A stretch of DNA of 64,000 nt from Sipunculus nudus. Its lineage: Eukaryota > Annelida > Sipuncula > Golfingiida > Sipunculidae. The DNA lies in NCBI GenBank assembly GCA_026874595.1, contig CM049309.1, positions 72,774,426 through 72,838,425 of the forward strand, written 5' to 3'. Shown here one piece after another: positions 1 to 12,869 of this stretch (position 1 is the first letter of the stretch; every line of letters begins with the position of its first letter). Both the position numbers and the translations under genes were made by a program. The notes beneath the pieces were generated by a model, which was not told the DNA's origin, made no database searches, and worked only from the letters and a program-made list of their open reading frames with translations.

Positions 1-782
1 TTTTATGACAGGTGGTGCCACCTACATTCATGTTAACGCTGCAGACATCCAAGCTCATATCTCGGGAACTGTTTGACAGACTTGGCCAAAATTTTGCATG
101 TGTATAAATCTCACATAGCTCTTTATCATACGCAAAACTGGTGGCACCTCCTGCAACCATTTATGCTCAGTGTCCGTCTGTTTGTCTGCCATGGGATAAA
201 ATCACTCATATCTTGGCCGTGGTTTGACATATCTGCCTAAAATTTTGCAGGTTTATACATCTTAGAAAGCTTTCTGGATTTTTTGGCAGGTGGCGCTACC
301 TACATTTATGTTTACATTTCAGACATCAATGCTAATGTGCAACACACCTCGCTCCATTCCCCTTGCCACTCAATCCATGCCTCACTTCACCCGTCCCACA
401 GGACTGGTTTGCTGTATCCTCCTGAAATTTTGCATGTGTATAGATCTCGCATAGCTCTTTATCATTCACAAAACTGGAGGCGCCACCTTCAACCATTTTT
501 GTACAGCGTCTGTCTGTTTGTCTGCCTGGGCTAAAATCACTTATATCTCAGTAGTGGCTTGACTGATCTGCCTAAAATTTTGCATGTTTATACATCTTGG
601 ATAGCTTTCTTGATTTTGTGGCAGTTGGCGCCACCTACATACACATTTCAGCTGCAGACATCCATGCTAATATGCAACACACCTCACTCCATTCCCCTTG
701 CCACTCAATCCATGCCTCACTTCACCCGTCCCACTAATTTCAGCGGATACATGTAGTTGCTTGTCGACTACCCGTATTCTGG
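1..782 (+). mobile_element. 3' part of a Helentron-like (HINE/pearl-type) element
   Basis: Diverged tandem units, each with a motif close to GGTGGCGCCACC (near 7, 283 and 618), resemble the 280-bp units at 18.9-20.1 kb. The right end carries the arm AGCGGATAC (742-750), then a hairpin around GTAGTTGCTTGTCGACTAC, then CTGG (779-782) followed by TTT. It is the same right end as the complete copy at 20,335. The left end lies outside the window. It probably sits in an intron of the gene whose last exon is at 5,397. Confidence 0.6.
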
Positions 783-3700
783 TTTCTTATATTCCTGGTG
801 AAATTAATTTTCAGAAATTATTCTTTTATGTCATATAGGTATGTAAACATGATTCCTGTTCTGTTACAGATAAATTCTTTCTTTTTTTTAATTAGGTAAA
901 TATTTTGTAGAGGTGTAAAGCATATGGTTTTAATATAGGAGGTTATTTTTTTTTACTATTCAAATGCTTACTTAAATTGTTATGCTCATGAGTAGCTGCT
1001 ATAAATCATGTGTTCAAAATTAGAGCTTGTTTGTGATAGTAGTATTTTTAGCATCAGGTATTGAAATTATATATATTGTAGAATGGTTTACCAGATAGAT
1101 AAGCTCTGAAAGATTATCTTTGGAATTCCAGATATGCTTATAGTTAAATCAATATTCTCCAGATGGTCATGTACACTGGTAAAAGCGTGGCAGCTGTGTC
1201 CCCTGTCAGGCGATTGGTATGAGTGGAATCGATCAGCGACAGGGGCACCAACCTTAAATATTGGCCCATGTGCAGGTCGCCATGCCTAGCTTTCACGGAT
1301 AAATGTGTGCCTTGATTAATGGGTATGTATGACATGAAGATGACGTGAAAAGGCCGATAGGTTAGCAGGGAGTGGGAACAGGGAAAAACAAAGTTACAGT
1401 TGATGAGATGAAGAAGATGACGGTGTTGCAGTTGCTATGGATACGTTACCACCAGAGCAGGGTTTTTTTCACAACTGAATATTATAAATATAAATAAATA
1501 ATCTTGGGATAAGACATATGGCCAGGTTAATTAGTACTTAAACTTGGAGCATTAAGTACTTGTTCTGATTAAACTGTAGGGGTGTAGTGCTTCAAGGAAG
1601 CAGGTGTACTAGGGTTTCTTCATCAGCAGTCTGCTCTCTTATCACCTGATAAACATCTGCTTCTCACATTCCAAAACATACTGCAATTGCCTCCACTCTC
1701 AGTGGGCAAGAGGCTGATGTATTCTAATGAAAGTTAAATTACTGCAGTAGGAACCTTTTCAGATATTCCTGGAACCAGAATTGTTTATTCTTTGCTTTTC
1801 AGTTAATGGAAATGACCACTTTACTGGGTAAATGTTTAACATTTGTGAATGTTGAAAATTTAAATATTTGTTAGCATTAAAGGTTCAGTGTAGTGTTTAG
1901 TGCATCATTAATATGACCCTTTCACAGGCTTTGTAAAGAAAATTGGAGAGTTCTTTGGACCTTAAAATGTATCACTTATATATTGGGAAACTGTAGCTAT
2001 TTGTAAATGGGGACCTACTTTTGTTGCAAAATATGTATCACTCTTACTATTTTGTCATTGTGTGCTAATTATGTATTGTATAAAAGATAGAATTGTTCTC
2101 TTGGTAGACCTATACACAGTCATGCAGTCATGATGCATCCTTTTCTCCCTTCCTGAGAGGGTATTTTCTCCCACATTACAATAAAATTATGACCCCCTAC
2201 TGTAACATTTTCACCAGGGAAGGAATGCCTAGTCGATAATTAATTATGAAACAAGATAAGGCAACCAAAGAGTCTCAAGGTCAATGAAAAATATATTCCA
2301 GGTTCCCATAACTTAAAAATCCTTGGAAAATATACATGTAATTTCCAGTCTTTGGAAGTGCTTGAAAGTTTTGCTGATTTTATACATTCTTTTGATAAGA
2401 CATGGAATTCCCTTAGCTGGGCCTAGTTTAGGCCATATCAACAATACAGCTCAGGCCCCTATCTTCCCTTTGTTCAGCTTAGCAGGGTCATCGACCAAGG
2501 TGTATGGGTTGTTTGGAGTGGACATGTCTGATGCTTTGTCGGTTGGTGCTGTGAAAGCTGACTGATTGTGTGGGGGATTTGTAGTCAATGACCCTGGGGA
2601 CAGGATTCAGATTCATGGCATAAAGGTTTCCGTGTATTATTCACACCATTACAGTGTCAGCAGACACTTTCTGTTAAAAAAGGCATGAGAACCGGTGAAA
2701 GCTGGAGTATCCTGACTACAAAGGAGCTGCAGGATTGGAAGCCATTATCATGGCACTAATGCTAAATTGTCCCCTAAATAACGATCGTATACACACAGGA
2801 ATCAAGACTGTCCACAATGATCGTACATCACAAAACAGGAATTACTTTTCAGGCTTCAACCACACTGGTGCCATCTGTTGGTAATGACTGATACTGTGCT
2901 CCTGTCTGTTTTAATGGCAAAAGAAAAGGCCTTGTTTGTTATATCTGAAATGGTAAAAGTAAAAATAAAATATCATTTGTTAATTTTTTGTTAAGTCGCT
3001 GGCTTAGGATCTTTTCCCAAAGGTTATGTTGTCTGTTGCTAACTTTATGCAGTTAGTTGGGAACATAAGTTAAGTATAAGGTTTTGAAGTATTAGGCTTC
3101 AGCATATGTAAGTCAAAGGCTGATATACCATTGTAGCACATGGTGATTCCTTTGTGCCAGGTGGAGGTCACCCTTTCATTGGTATATGGGGCAGATTTGT
3201 TCTGCAGAACACAGGATAAATCTGTGTTATACTGAAGCATGACACTTTATACAATACAGTTAAGTTTGATCAGGGGATCCTAGGGGAGGTATCCATGTAT
3301 GCTATGACTACAGATCTGCATTTGAGCCTTTCTCAAATGCTTAGACCTATGGCTTGGGTCTTTACCACAAGACTGACAGAGCTCTTTTCACATGGGTGTG
3401 AATGTGTACCAGGTGGTCATTGGCAGTTAGCAATTTAAGACTAAATGAAAAGGGAAAATATGGAAAAATGGACAGGCAAAGTGTTGTGTAAAGGAAGCAT
3501 GAAAAAATAACCCTTTATAGTCTAAATTTATTTAATGTCATGAACATTTTAGAAAAACTCTGATTATTGATTATGTATAATTCACCACACATTGAGATAT
3601 TGTCACTAGGTGAGACAGAGAAGATCAGGTTGTAATCCTCTATTACCCAGTTCCCTTGCCCTTATTTAAATTTTAGAAATTAGTACTTATATATAAAGTC

Positions 3701-5396
3701 ATTTTTAAATAAAAAAGTCATGAAAAATTGGTCTTCCTGAAGTGTAGGAAGTTTGGAACCTAGTCATATTATGATGGATCATGTTAATTGCCTGTATGAT
3801 ATGTGATAGTTTCTTGGAAAAATTGAGGTGAAAAAGGTCATGAATTTTTATTAAAGGTCATGAAAAAGTCATGAAAAAATATTCTGCTGAAAGTATAGTG
3901 ATGTATAGTGAAGTATATCTGGTTTTGAGTTTTGCTTTGAAAATTGATAAATATGGCATTTGTCAGCTACATGGTGAACAGTTCCACAGTAAATCCCCTG
4001 GAGTCTCAACTGTTAATCCTGTAGTCAGTGATCCATGTAGATAGCACGTATCTAGATGACACCAGAGAGACAAATCAGTGTATGTTACAGTCTATGGAGA
4101 TTACAGTACTGTATCTACATGACCAAGCTAGGTTGAGTGGATGATATACATAGAATTTATGTGCAGGTACGAAAACGAGGATGATGGCTACAATGATACA
4201 TTGAGTCAGTGAGTCAGAAGCGTTGTATGATCATGGCTAAGGAGAGATTGAACTGAGCTAAGGAGGGATTAAACTGAGCTCAGACAATTTTGTATATGAG
4301 TGTAGCAAAATTGTATTGCATGAAATACTACATGGATAGTATGCTGTTTTTTAAATGGGAAAAAAAATTGTTAATATTATCTTGCCAATATGACATGTTC
4401 ATGTTTCTGACACAATTTTCATCATGTCATTCAACAGAATCGGCATCAGCAGATTATAAATATTCTCTAATTGTTTCTAAGTTAATCCCCCATGAGGTGG
4501 GGATATAGTGTTCAGCTCTGTTTCTCTGTCCATTTAAGCCTTTACATATGCCTATGTCATACGAGAAATTAATTCAAAACTGATACATTTAGACTTTGGT
4601 TAAAAATAGGTATTTTACAGTCAAAGCATACGATAAAAAATAGCTTTTAGTACTCTTGGTGTCAATTTCTGGAACTATTTACTGTTGTACTTTTTATACA
4701 TTATTATGGTATACCCACCGTCCATTAAATTTTAGTGTCACCATGATAACTTACCAGGGCTTTGATTGATTTCCACCAAACTCACCATAACTATACTAAC
4801 CAACAGATCATCTTACCCATGTTCAATTATGAGAAAACTCCACGCACATTTAATAAGGTCACAGGTCACTAAGCTACTTAGTGGTGTCGCTGCGATAACT
4901 TTTGAAGAATATGAAGGATTTTGATAAAATTCATCAGAAATGTTGATCAATTAAAATATTTTGCCTAAGTTTGATTTCCAGCAAAATCCACACATATTTA
5001 ATGAGGTCACAGGTCACCACACTTTGAAGGCACCATGGGGAGTTAACAAAAATCCTATGGATTTTCATATAAAACTCATTATACATATTTACCAATAGAG
5101 TTTCTCACCTCAATTTAATTCTTAGAATATTTCATGCATATTTAATGAGGTCAGAGGTCACAAGACATGCGACAGGCATTTTATGCACGTTTGCCATTCT
5201 CTTGTTCAAGTCAATCAATACGTGAAAGCCGTTATTGAAATATCTAATGGTACCTGACACACTTGGGACTATCAGGTATTTAACTAAAAGAAAATGTGTT
5301 CTTGAATGTTCCAGCCTGGCGTCCTGCCATACTTTACTGACAGGATTTTATTAGTGCCTTTCTTGCTGTTTCATCATTATTTTCCTCATTTTTCAG
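783..5396. other. Probable intron of the ARFGAP1-like gene; no other exon found
   Basis: No conserved exon was found on either strand. The stretch is AT-rich unique sequence with short simple repeats. A loose tandem repeat at about 4,740-5,170 has three units of about 146 bp, each containing a form of TTTAATGAGGTCACAGGTCAC. Because the exon at 5,397 starts in split-codon phase, at least one exon must lie further left, most likely outside the window. Confidence 0.45.
4740..5175. repeat. About 146-bp imperfect tandem repeat, three units
   Basis: The anchor TTTAATRAGGTCA recurs near 4,850, 4,998 and 5,142. Between anchors each unit has a 'GATAACTT...GATTTT/ATTTCC...AAA' stretch, a wording also seen in the other repeat families of this window. 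Copies are diverged, which suggests age. Confidence 0.6.
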
Positions 5397-5877
5397 AGCT
5401 TTTGATGAAAATAAACAGCCGCTCCTGGAGAATTCTCCTGATGGTGACGACTCATGGGAAGGCTGGGGCAACAGCTGGGGTAAATCAGACAGCCCGGTCG
5501 GAACAGGCGGGCAGAAATCCAAGGATAGCTGGGATAGCTGGAGTAACGAACAGTCCCCGGAAGTCAAGGACACATCTGAGGACAACAGCTGGAACACGGA
5601 GGACTGGGAGAGCGGGTTTAATAACAGTAAACCTCCAAAAAAATCTCTCAAACCTAAAACACTCAAAGCTAAATCTGCCAGTGCCAAAAAGAACGAAGAA
5701 CCCGCCACTGCCAACCTGATTGACTTCGGTGGGGATAGTAATAACAGCGGGGGCAATGGCTGGGATAACGAAGTGTGGGCACAAACAGGAGAGGATGACG
5801 AATGGCAGAGTCTCGAATTGGAAACCAGCAGGTCGCGGAACACTGCTCCGAGAGCCAAGAGCAAAAAGGGGGACTGA
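5397..5877 (+). CDS. ARFGAP1: Last coding exon, ARFGAP1-like C-terminal tail (COPI-linked)
   Basis: The exon follows acceptor TTTTTCAG and begins with the last base of a split codon. It then reads 159 residues to TGA at 5,875-5,877. No folded domain is visible: it is an acidic, Ser/Asn-rich tail with spaced Trp motifs (DSWEGWGNSWG about residues 18-28, DSWDSW 43-48, NTEDWESGF 66-74, NLIDFGG 106-112, NGWDNEVW 120-127, DDEWQSLE 133-140). It ends in SKKGD, so lysines sit at -4 and -3. Human ARFGAP1 ends in a very similar DGWDNQNW and has DSWEVWG repeats upstream. ARFGAP1 activates GTP hydrolysis by ARF1 on Golgi COPI coats, and its Trp motifs bind coatomer. The rival is SCYL1, another COPI-associated protein with an RKLD C-terminus. 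The catalytic exons are not in the window. Confidence 0.6.
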
Positions 5878-6200
5878 TTCCAAAGATTTCTAGGCCAGGC
5901 TGCATAAATCTGTAGATAGTATCTATAAAGATGGGGATAAGTCGATTAAAACTGCATATATTATTTTGAAACTCGGTCTTAAGAAATGTTTACTTTCCAT
6001 CAAAGGATATATCATTAAAATCTGCATGTATAAAAAGTAATCCTAAGAGAGATAGACCTTCTAAAAAGAGGGTAAATTAATTGAAACTGCATGTGTTATA
6101 TTGATACTCAATCGTAAAACGTTCACATTAATATATTTTATATGTATATATATAGGTATGATGGAACATCACTGTTCACCAAAGGGCTGCAATAAAATTT
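5878..6200 (+). other. 3' UTR of the ARFGAP1-like gene with candidate poly(A) signal
   Basis: AT-rich non-coding sequence follows the stop. An AATAAA lies at 6,191-6,196, about 315 bases downstream of the stop, and is the first plausible cleavage signal. Further AATAAA-like words near 6,640 leave a longer UTR possible. Confidence 0.45.
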
Positions 6201-9200
6201 AATATTTATCAAAATATAAGAAGTAAGATCAAGATTTATCAGAATATATACACTAATCAAATTTCACAAGATACTTTAGTAGTGATTATAATGAGTGGGG
6301 CCAACAGATATGGTCATCAGATATTGCAGCTGATAATATGATTGAAAGGGTGGGGAGGGGGGATAACATGTGCATAATATAATTCCATGAGAAATTGAAT
6401 CCATTATTATTATTTAAATCATCATTGTTGCTGGAGGAGGGGATCCTTAACAGATATATCATTGGTTCATATATTTTTGTTATGAATGGGTGTGTTTATT
6501 ATATGGTGACCTTGTTACGCTTTTCATGCTTTCCAAAGAAGGTAAAAAAAAGACCATGTATGCCCATTTATCAAGTGGATATTTAGTCATTTAAGGCCAC
6601 CAATGTTGAAATGCCATTTAGGTTAGGGTATATATATAAATAAATATATATATATGTTTGTGTTAAGCATGACGCCTCAATTGTAAATTTTATTTCATCT
6701 ACCATGTAAAAAATATAACTGTGTGTTAGATACTGGTATATATTGACTCAAAAGAGAAATATGTTGTTAAATGCTGTTAAATGCTTGAAGCAGTCTTTAC
6801 AATACACAAAGAGCCGAGACATCATATAATTTGTTCTTGACTGAACCCTGATATTGTTTTGTGGCTATGCCCAATTCACACAGTGGACCCATGGGAATGA
6901 TTGGTAATAGCTTATATTTATGCCACATGAATAATGTGTCAATCTGCCTATTTTATTATTGTTTTCTGCTGCAACTGTAATTATGCTGTTCAGCTGGACA
7001 TTTACCATGACTTCCTTCCCACAACTACATCCATTGGCCAAGTCATGGCCAATTATCATTCTCCCTTCTTTGGGGGGGGGGGGGAAGGGATTCAGGGGGT
7101 TGCAAGGGGCATTCTCCTGTTTTGCGAACATAAAAAAACTTCAAAATAGAATAGAACACTTATTGTTGAAAAGCAGCACGTGAGAATAATGTATTTATTA
7201 GGGCTTTGAGCATTCCTTGCACACTTGTTTACTCTTAACCCCCCCCCCTTTTTTTTTAATCCTCAGTCCACCCCTGTCTTTAACTGTGAGACTTCACATG
7301 GTGGTTCGCCCCCTATTGGCAAAGGTGAAAATTTGCAATATTCTATCCTTTTTTTTTTGGTCTTCAGGAGGGTTTGATATTCACAATCTTACCAGAAACT
7401 GAAACACCAGTAAGCTGTGAAATTTAAACAGAAATGCATGTGAATAGTATCTGTCATTCTTGTTATTTTGTTGCAGTTATGACAAGGTTAACTACATGGA
7501 CGCAATTTTTGGTTATAATTTCTGCTGATTAGTTAGCCTTCAAAGAGTGGTCATTAAGCCTTGCACAGATGAGCTTGGTGAGTATTGGATGGGCATTGTA
7601 TAAATTGACTGCTCACCTGTGCAGCTCAGGTTTCATATTCATAAAGGTTGATATTTTTTGTGTCATTATAATCCTTTTGCAAATATCATAAATTTCAATA
7701 CTGTGCGAATATGAAGCCCCACTGAATTATATCTATTCTTGCACTGAATTATATCTGTACATCTCTTTTTCATTGTTTGACATCTTCTCATCTGACTGTT
7801 ACTCAAATGATAGTTAATTACATCGACTATGGGCAAAAACTCCTGAAGCAAGTACTCATTATAACAACCTGGATCAACCAATGACTTGTATATGTAATTT
7901 TATTTTAATTACTGACAAGTTGTATTATCAGCCAATTTTCAAACGATATTTTGTGGAAACAAGTGCAAGTTTCAACTACAGGCACTGATTCATGCTGTAA
8001 CTGACCCTTAATAGAAAGATGTCCATTATTCAGATTCAGCAAAAAAAAATGAGGGAATGGCAAAGTATCTGTTCTACTAGTGTGTGTGTGTGTGTGTGTG
8101 TGTGCTTGTGCATGTGTAGAAAAATGAGGAGCATGTTAGATAGAGTGAGAGATCTATAGAGAGATACAGGAATTAAGATTGATTTATTTCTATGTATCTA
8201 TATGAATTTAAGATCATAGACTAGAAATTCTTATATATAAATACATATATGAATAATAACTGATCACCTGTATACAGCCCATTGTCTTGTGTAGTGTATA
8301 GTACAATATGAAATCTGCCATATACATTATATACATCAGTTTGCTCTATGATGAAAAGATAGGTATGCAAATCTAGGACGTGTGTTCTTATGGGATAGAT
8401 TTATTGTTGGCATTTATCAGTCTCCCCATTGTCATTGTATGAATATTTAAACCACCTCATTTTAACATTATGGATATTTAATCTATAGCACAATATACCA
8501 GAGGATAGTTATATACAGATACATGAACTGGGGCTAATTCATTTTGTCATGTCGAAGGTTAGTTGACGAATATGTAGAGCAATATTGTTAAGTTAGTGCA
8601 TAGGGTATGGTTAATAATTTAATATATGGAACTCATTTTATGAGGAAATATTTTAATAAGTCCATGATAACATTAACCTATCACCTTAATATATAGGCCT
8701 ACATAGAATGTCAATGATCAGAGAAATACTGTAATGTAAATACTGAGGTCTTAGACTTGGGGTATATAGACCTACATGGAATGCTAATGATCAGAAAACA
8801 CTATAGTGTAAATACTTAGGTCATAGAATTTTTTTTGGGGGGGGGGGGCGGGGGGGCGCAGGGAGATGAATTATCTGTATGAAAATCTTGCAGCGTTTAT
8901 TGTGGTTGCAAGAAGTGATACCAAAAAGTATTAAGGCTTCATATAATACATAGACTGAGCTATGTAAAACAGCTTATTTTAAAATGTAAGCTTTACCTCA
9001 TACTCAGTTTTAATTCAGTAATTAGCATTATCCTCAGTGAGGATATTATGGTAGTAAGTAAACAAATTATATATGTTTGGTTCATTGTACTGGTGTGTTT
9101 GCACTGAAACTTATGTATTTGAAATACATTATGAATAACTCTGTCCTAAACTTTCATCCCTTGATGTAAATGCAGTGATGTTTATTACCCAGTTAAATAT

Positions 9201-11839
9201 TCATGAGCTAGACTGACCATCAGTATGCCCCTGTTATATAGCCAAGAAGGAAGACGTTATCATTATAGACTGGTACCCTAGTCTGTTATGGCATTGCTAA
9301 TCTCAACCAATCATTTTGACTATAAAATGTAAGCCAACAGAATGACTCTTGACCTGTTTAATCCCAGGCCATGCTTGTACAGATCTTGTATTAAATGGCA
9401 AGCTGATATCAGTATAAAGAAAGTAGCAAGCCTACCAGAAGACTAAGAGTAAAAACATAAGGTCAAAGGTCATGACTTATACCAAAAAATCGACTGATGT
9501 TTACCAGCTGATAGGATTGATATTATTGTGCTACAGTGTGAGATTTTTGTGAGCACAAGCATAAGATATGTACCCTGGTTCATGTGCAATAAGGATTAAT
9601 TGTTTGATGAAACATTCCTGGGCACAAATCTGTGTGATGGTAAACTGTTATTACTGTAAAACTCAGTTGTGTAGCTATATTTAGTATACATACAAGCCAT
9701 ATTATCTGTGGATATCTGTACTGCTGTGTATCATACCTCTATAATGTAATTCAGCAATGGCTGTGTTCACTATCCTGTGGATCTCGAGCAACTATTATAT
9801 AGGTACACGTTGTTGAGTGTTGAAGTCAGAAGTCTTCCATTTGCTTAGTACCAGCTGATATTGCTCTTGCTAATTGGCTGTTTACTTTCTGATCTAAAGT
9901 AGAATCCTGTAATTTTATGGAAAATTTTCTGTAAATAATTCTGAATGAAGTATTAGAAAATGTGGTATCAATAATTATGAATAACATAAAATAAACAATG
10001 GTATTATCTGTTGTTAAAGGTTGTATGTAAAGCAGGACAGATCTTCTATAGCTTTCAAGTTTCTAATAATAGATAGTGAATGTCAACACTCGTGTAGTAG
10101 TAATTGTTGGCAAAGGCCACCTTTGCTGTTTACGGCTATCTGGGCATGCACACACGGCCAAATGTGTTCTAAAAAATAAGAGCAGGAGATTTTGGCTACT
10201 TGCAAAGTATTTTATGATTTAAAGGTGCACAATACCTTGCCATCATTTGTCTGGGCATTCATGGCCCGTTGCCAGCACCCTGGGGGCCACGTAAGGCAAA
10301 GGCAGCCTTTGCAGCAGTTGATATATGAAATGAGTCAGAACAAATGCAATATGACTGCTACATGAGGATTGTACTGGATACCTTGATACAAAAATACTTG
10401 AAATATCTGGTTAATTGTCATTACGTCATTGTCCATAAAAAAATAGACCTTCTTGTAAATGATGATGTGTTGAGGAAAGACCAGTGATTGCACTCAGCAA
10501 GTACAGTGTAGTGGACAGCAGCATGATAATACTGTGGATTTAGTAGGCTTGACATTTTGTGTCTATTTCTTTTAAAGGACTTTATTGGGTATTAGTTTCA
10601 CAAATATAGAGTTAGACAAACTGTTTCTTAAATTTGGATCTGATGTCAAATTTAGTGAAGGCTCAGTGCTGCACAATGCTAAAATGTAAATTTGATATGA
10701 TTTGAGAGGTCGAGTAATTCAGACCCGCAGTCCACAGTATATTTTAGTGCATAACCTGCTAGTTTCCTATTTCAAATTTAAAAATCAAGGTCTTCATTAA
10801 TTTGGTGTATATATTACACCAGTGTATGCGGACAGCAGGTGTGTAGGCTTGGTGTTAAAACTGTAACTATAAAAGAAATAAGCATTTCATTCAAGAGCAA
10901 TAGATGGTCAGCTGCAGTTGGTAAATTATCATTGGTTAATAGACTCAGATGTATTGAACTTCACATTTTAAGCTAGTAATTGTCTGTCCTACCATTGTTT
11001 GCCATAATATTAAAGGGTGTTTATTTGCTCATCATCAGCCATTTGTTGGCTGATAATCCCTGGTGTACACAAATAATATGTAAAATTTTTTTTTGATTTA
11101 TCATGTGAATTGATGATGTGACATAATGCAGGCATGTTATTGCACGAGTATTACCCAAACAAAAGGTTGTGTAACCTCTTCTGCAAAGATTAATCATCGG
11201 TTCCTGTATATACACATGTGCATCATTAGTTAGTAAGTATACATATACACAGAACATGCCCCCAGTGACATACAGTATTTCTCATGCACGATTCTCTGGT
11301 CAATAGCTGCCCACAGCATATATTATTAGATTGAAGACTGCTGCCTCAAAGGTTAAGTTTTGCAGATATAGGACTCGACTGTACTAATCCAGGTTTATTG
11401 TTATATGGGCAGTTTGTATCACGTAGGTACCCTCTGCACACTATTTCCCTATGTATATTACAGCATTCCATGATTGTGGTTTCGCTCACCACACAAGACT
11501 TTTACATGCTCGGTTTCAGTGTGGTTATTAAGTACTACTACTTGTCTCTCTGTTGTCAGCCCATGCACCGGTAGTCTGTGACAATGTAATAAATTGGTTG
11601 TATGTTCAACATGGATTGTGTTTTTTTCAATCACACATATTTGTTCATTTTGTGACATTAAGGATGTCACATATAGGTTGAGTTTTATCTTTCAAAACCC
11701 CAACTTCTAAGGACCTGCAGTAGAAGGGAGGACTGGTAAAATGGTTTATGGTTTGTGTCCGTTCAGGTCTGTCTGATCTTCTGTCCGTCCGTCATCTCCC
11801 CTTCCTTTCACCAAATATCTCTAAAAACCTTGGTTTTTT
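6201..11839. other. Intergenic, no gene seen
   Basis: Only short chance frames are present. It holds a (GT)n tract at 8,080-8,104, homopolymer G runs at about 7,073-7,083 and 8,834-8,848, and a two-copy tandem duplication at about 8,690-8,830. The two flanking genes converge here (ARFGAP1-like + and MTFR -), so the stretch contains their 3' flanks. Confidence 0.5.
8690..8830. repeat. Two-copy tandem duplication of about 71 bp
   Basis: GGCCTACATAGAATG and GACCTACATGGAATG start two similar blocks that both continue with AATGATCAGA and TGTAAATACT. About one base in six differs between them. Confidence 0.6.
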
Positions 11840-12863
11840 AGCCCTCAGCCCTTAGGCTGATGGGCTATTGTCGTCACCCAAGCTGTCCGTCTGTCCGGCG
11901 TCCGTTAACTTTTACCTTGTGAGCGGGATATCTTGAAAAGGATTCACCGTCAGAATTTTATTTCCTCGGTAAAGATGTATATCGACAAAATCTCGGTCAC
12001 GTTCGAAGATGGGTGACCTTGACCTATTTTTCTACATTTTAGAGCCGATTATAGAAAAACACTTAGATGCTTATTACTCAGGAACCATTTGGTGGATTTT
12101 CACAAAACTTACTATGATTATTGGAACTGATAGTCTATACCTGCTATACAAATTTGGTGGCGCCACCTACAATTTCTGATTTTTAATGAATTTTTATCAG
12201 ATTTTTTAACTTTGGGCTTGTGAGCGGGATATCTCGAAAAGGATTCACTGTAAGAATTTTATTTTTTCGGTGAAGATGTATATTGACAAAATCTCAGTCA
12301 AGTTCGAAGATGGGTGACCTTGACCTATTTTTCTACGTTTTAGAGCTGATTATAGAAAAAACATTTAGAAGCTTATTTCTCAGGAACCATTGGATGGATT
12401 TTCACAATATTTACTATGATCATAGGGACTGATGGTCTGTAACTGCTGCACAAGTTTGGGGGTGCACCTGCAATTTCTGATTTTTTATTGAATTTTTCTT
12501 GGATTTTTCAACTTTGGCCTTGTGAGTGGGATATCTCTAAAAGGATTCACAATAGGAATTTTATTTCTTTGGTGAGATGTATATCGACAAAAATCTCGTT
12601 CATGTTCGAAGATGGGTGACCTTGACCTACTTTACAAGGTCACAGAGCTTATAATAGAATAAAACTTAGAAGCTTATTTTTCAGGAAGCATTTGGTGGAT
12701 TGTTATGAATCATGGTACATACCTCTCCATTTTAAATTTATAACTGAGACATGTACAGATATACATCCATGTGAGAACAGATATTTAGTACTTGTTACTG
12801 TTACCACCCCTAAACACTGTTCTTTTGGCTGAGGGCTTTTGTCAGCTTCTGCTGATATTCTAG
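11840..12863 (+). mobile_element. Helentron-like non-autonomous element (HINE), complete
   Basis: The left arm AGCCCTCAGCC (11,840-11,850) is followed at once by a local inverted partner (GGCTGATGGGCT). The right arm GGCTGAGGGCT (12,827-12,837) is its exact reverse complement. The right end has the hairpin TCAGCTTCTGCTGA and then CTAG (12,860-12,863) followed by TTT. The core is about three units of roughly 300 bp, each with GTGAGCGGGATATCT, GATGGGTGACCTTGACC and TTATT...CAGGAACCATT. One unit carries GGTGGCGCCACC (near 12,160). No protein is encoded. Subterminal inverted repeats, a 3' hairpin, a tandem core and insertion at TT are the known marks of Helentron-associated elements. Confidence 0.6.
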
Positions 12864-12869
12864 TTTACC

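Noticed and set aside
5334-5905. Minus-strand and alternative-frame ORFs of up to 176 residues
   Set aside because: Shadows of the Trp-rich + strand exon. They show only biased composition and no family match.
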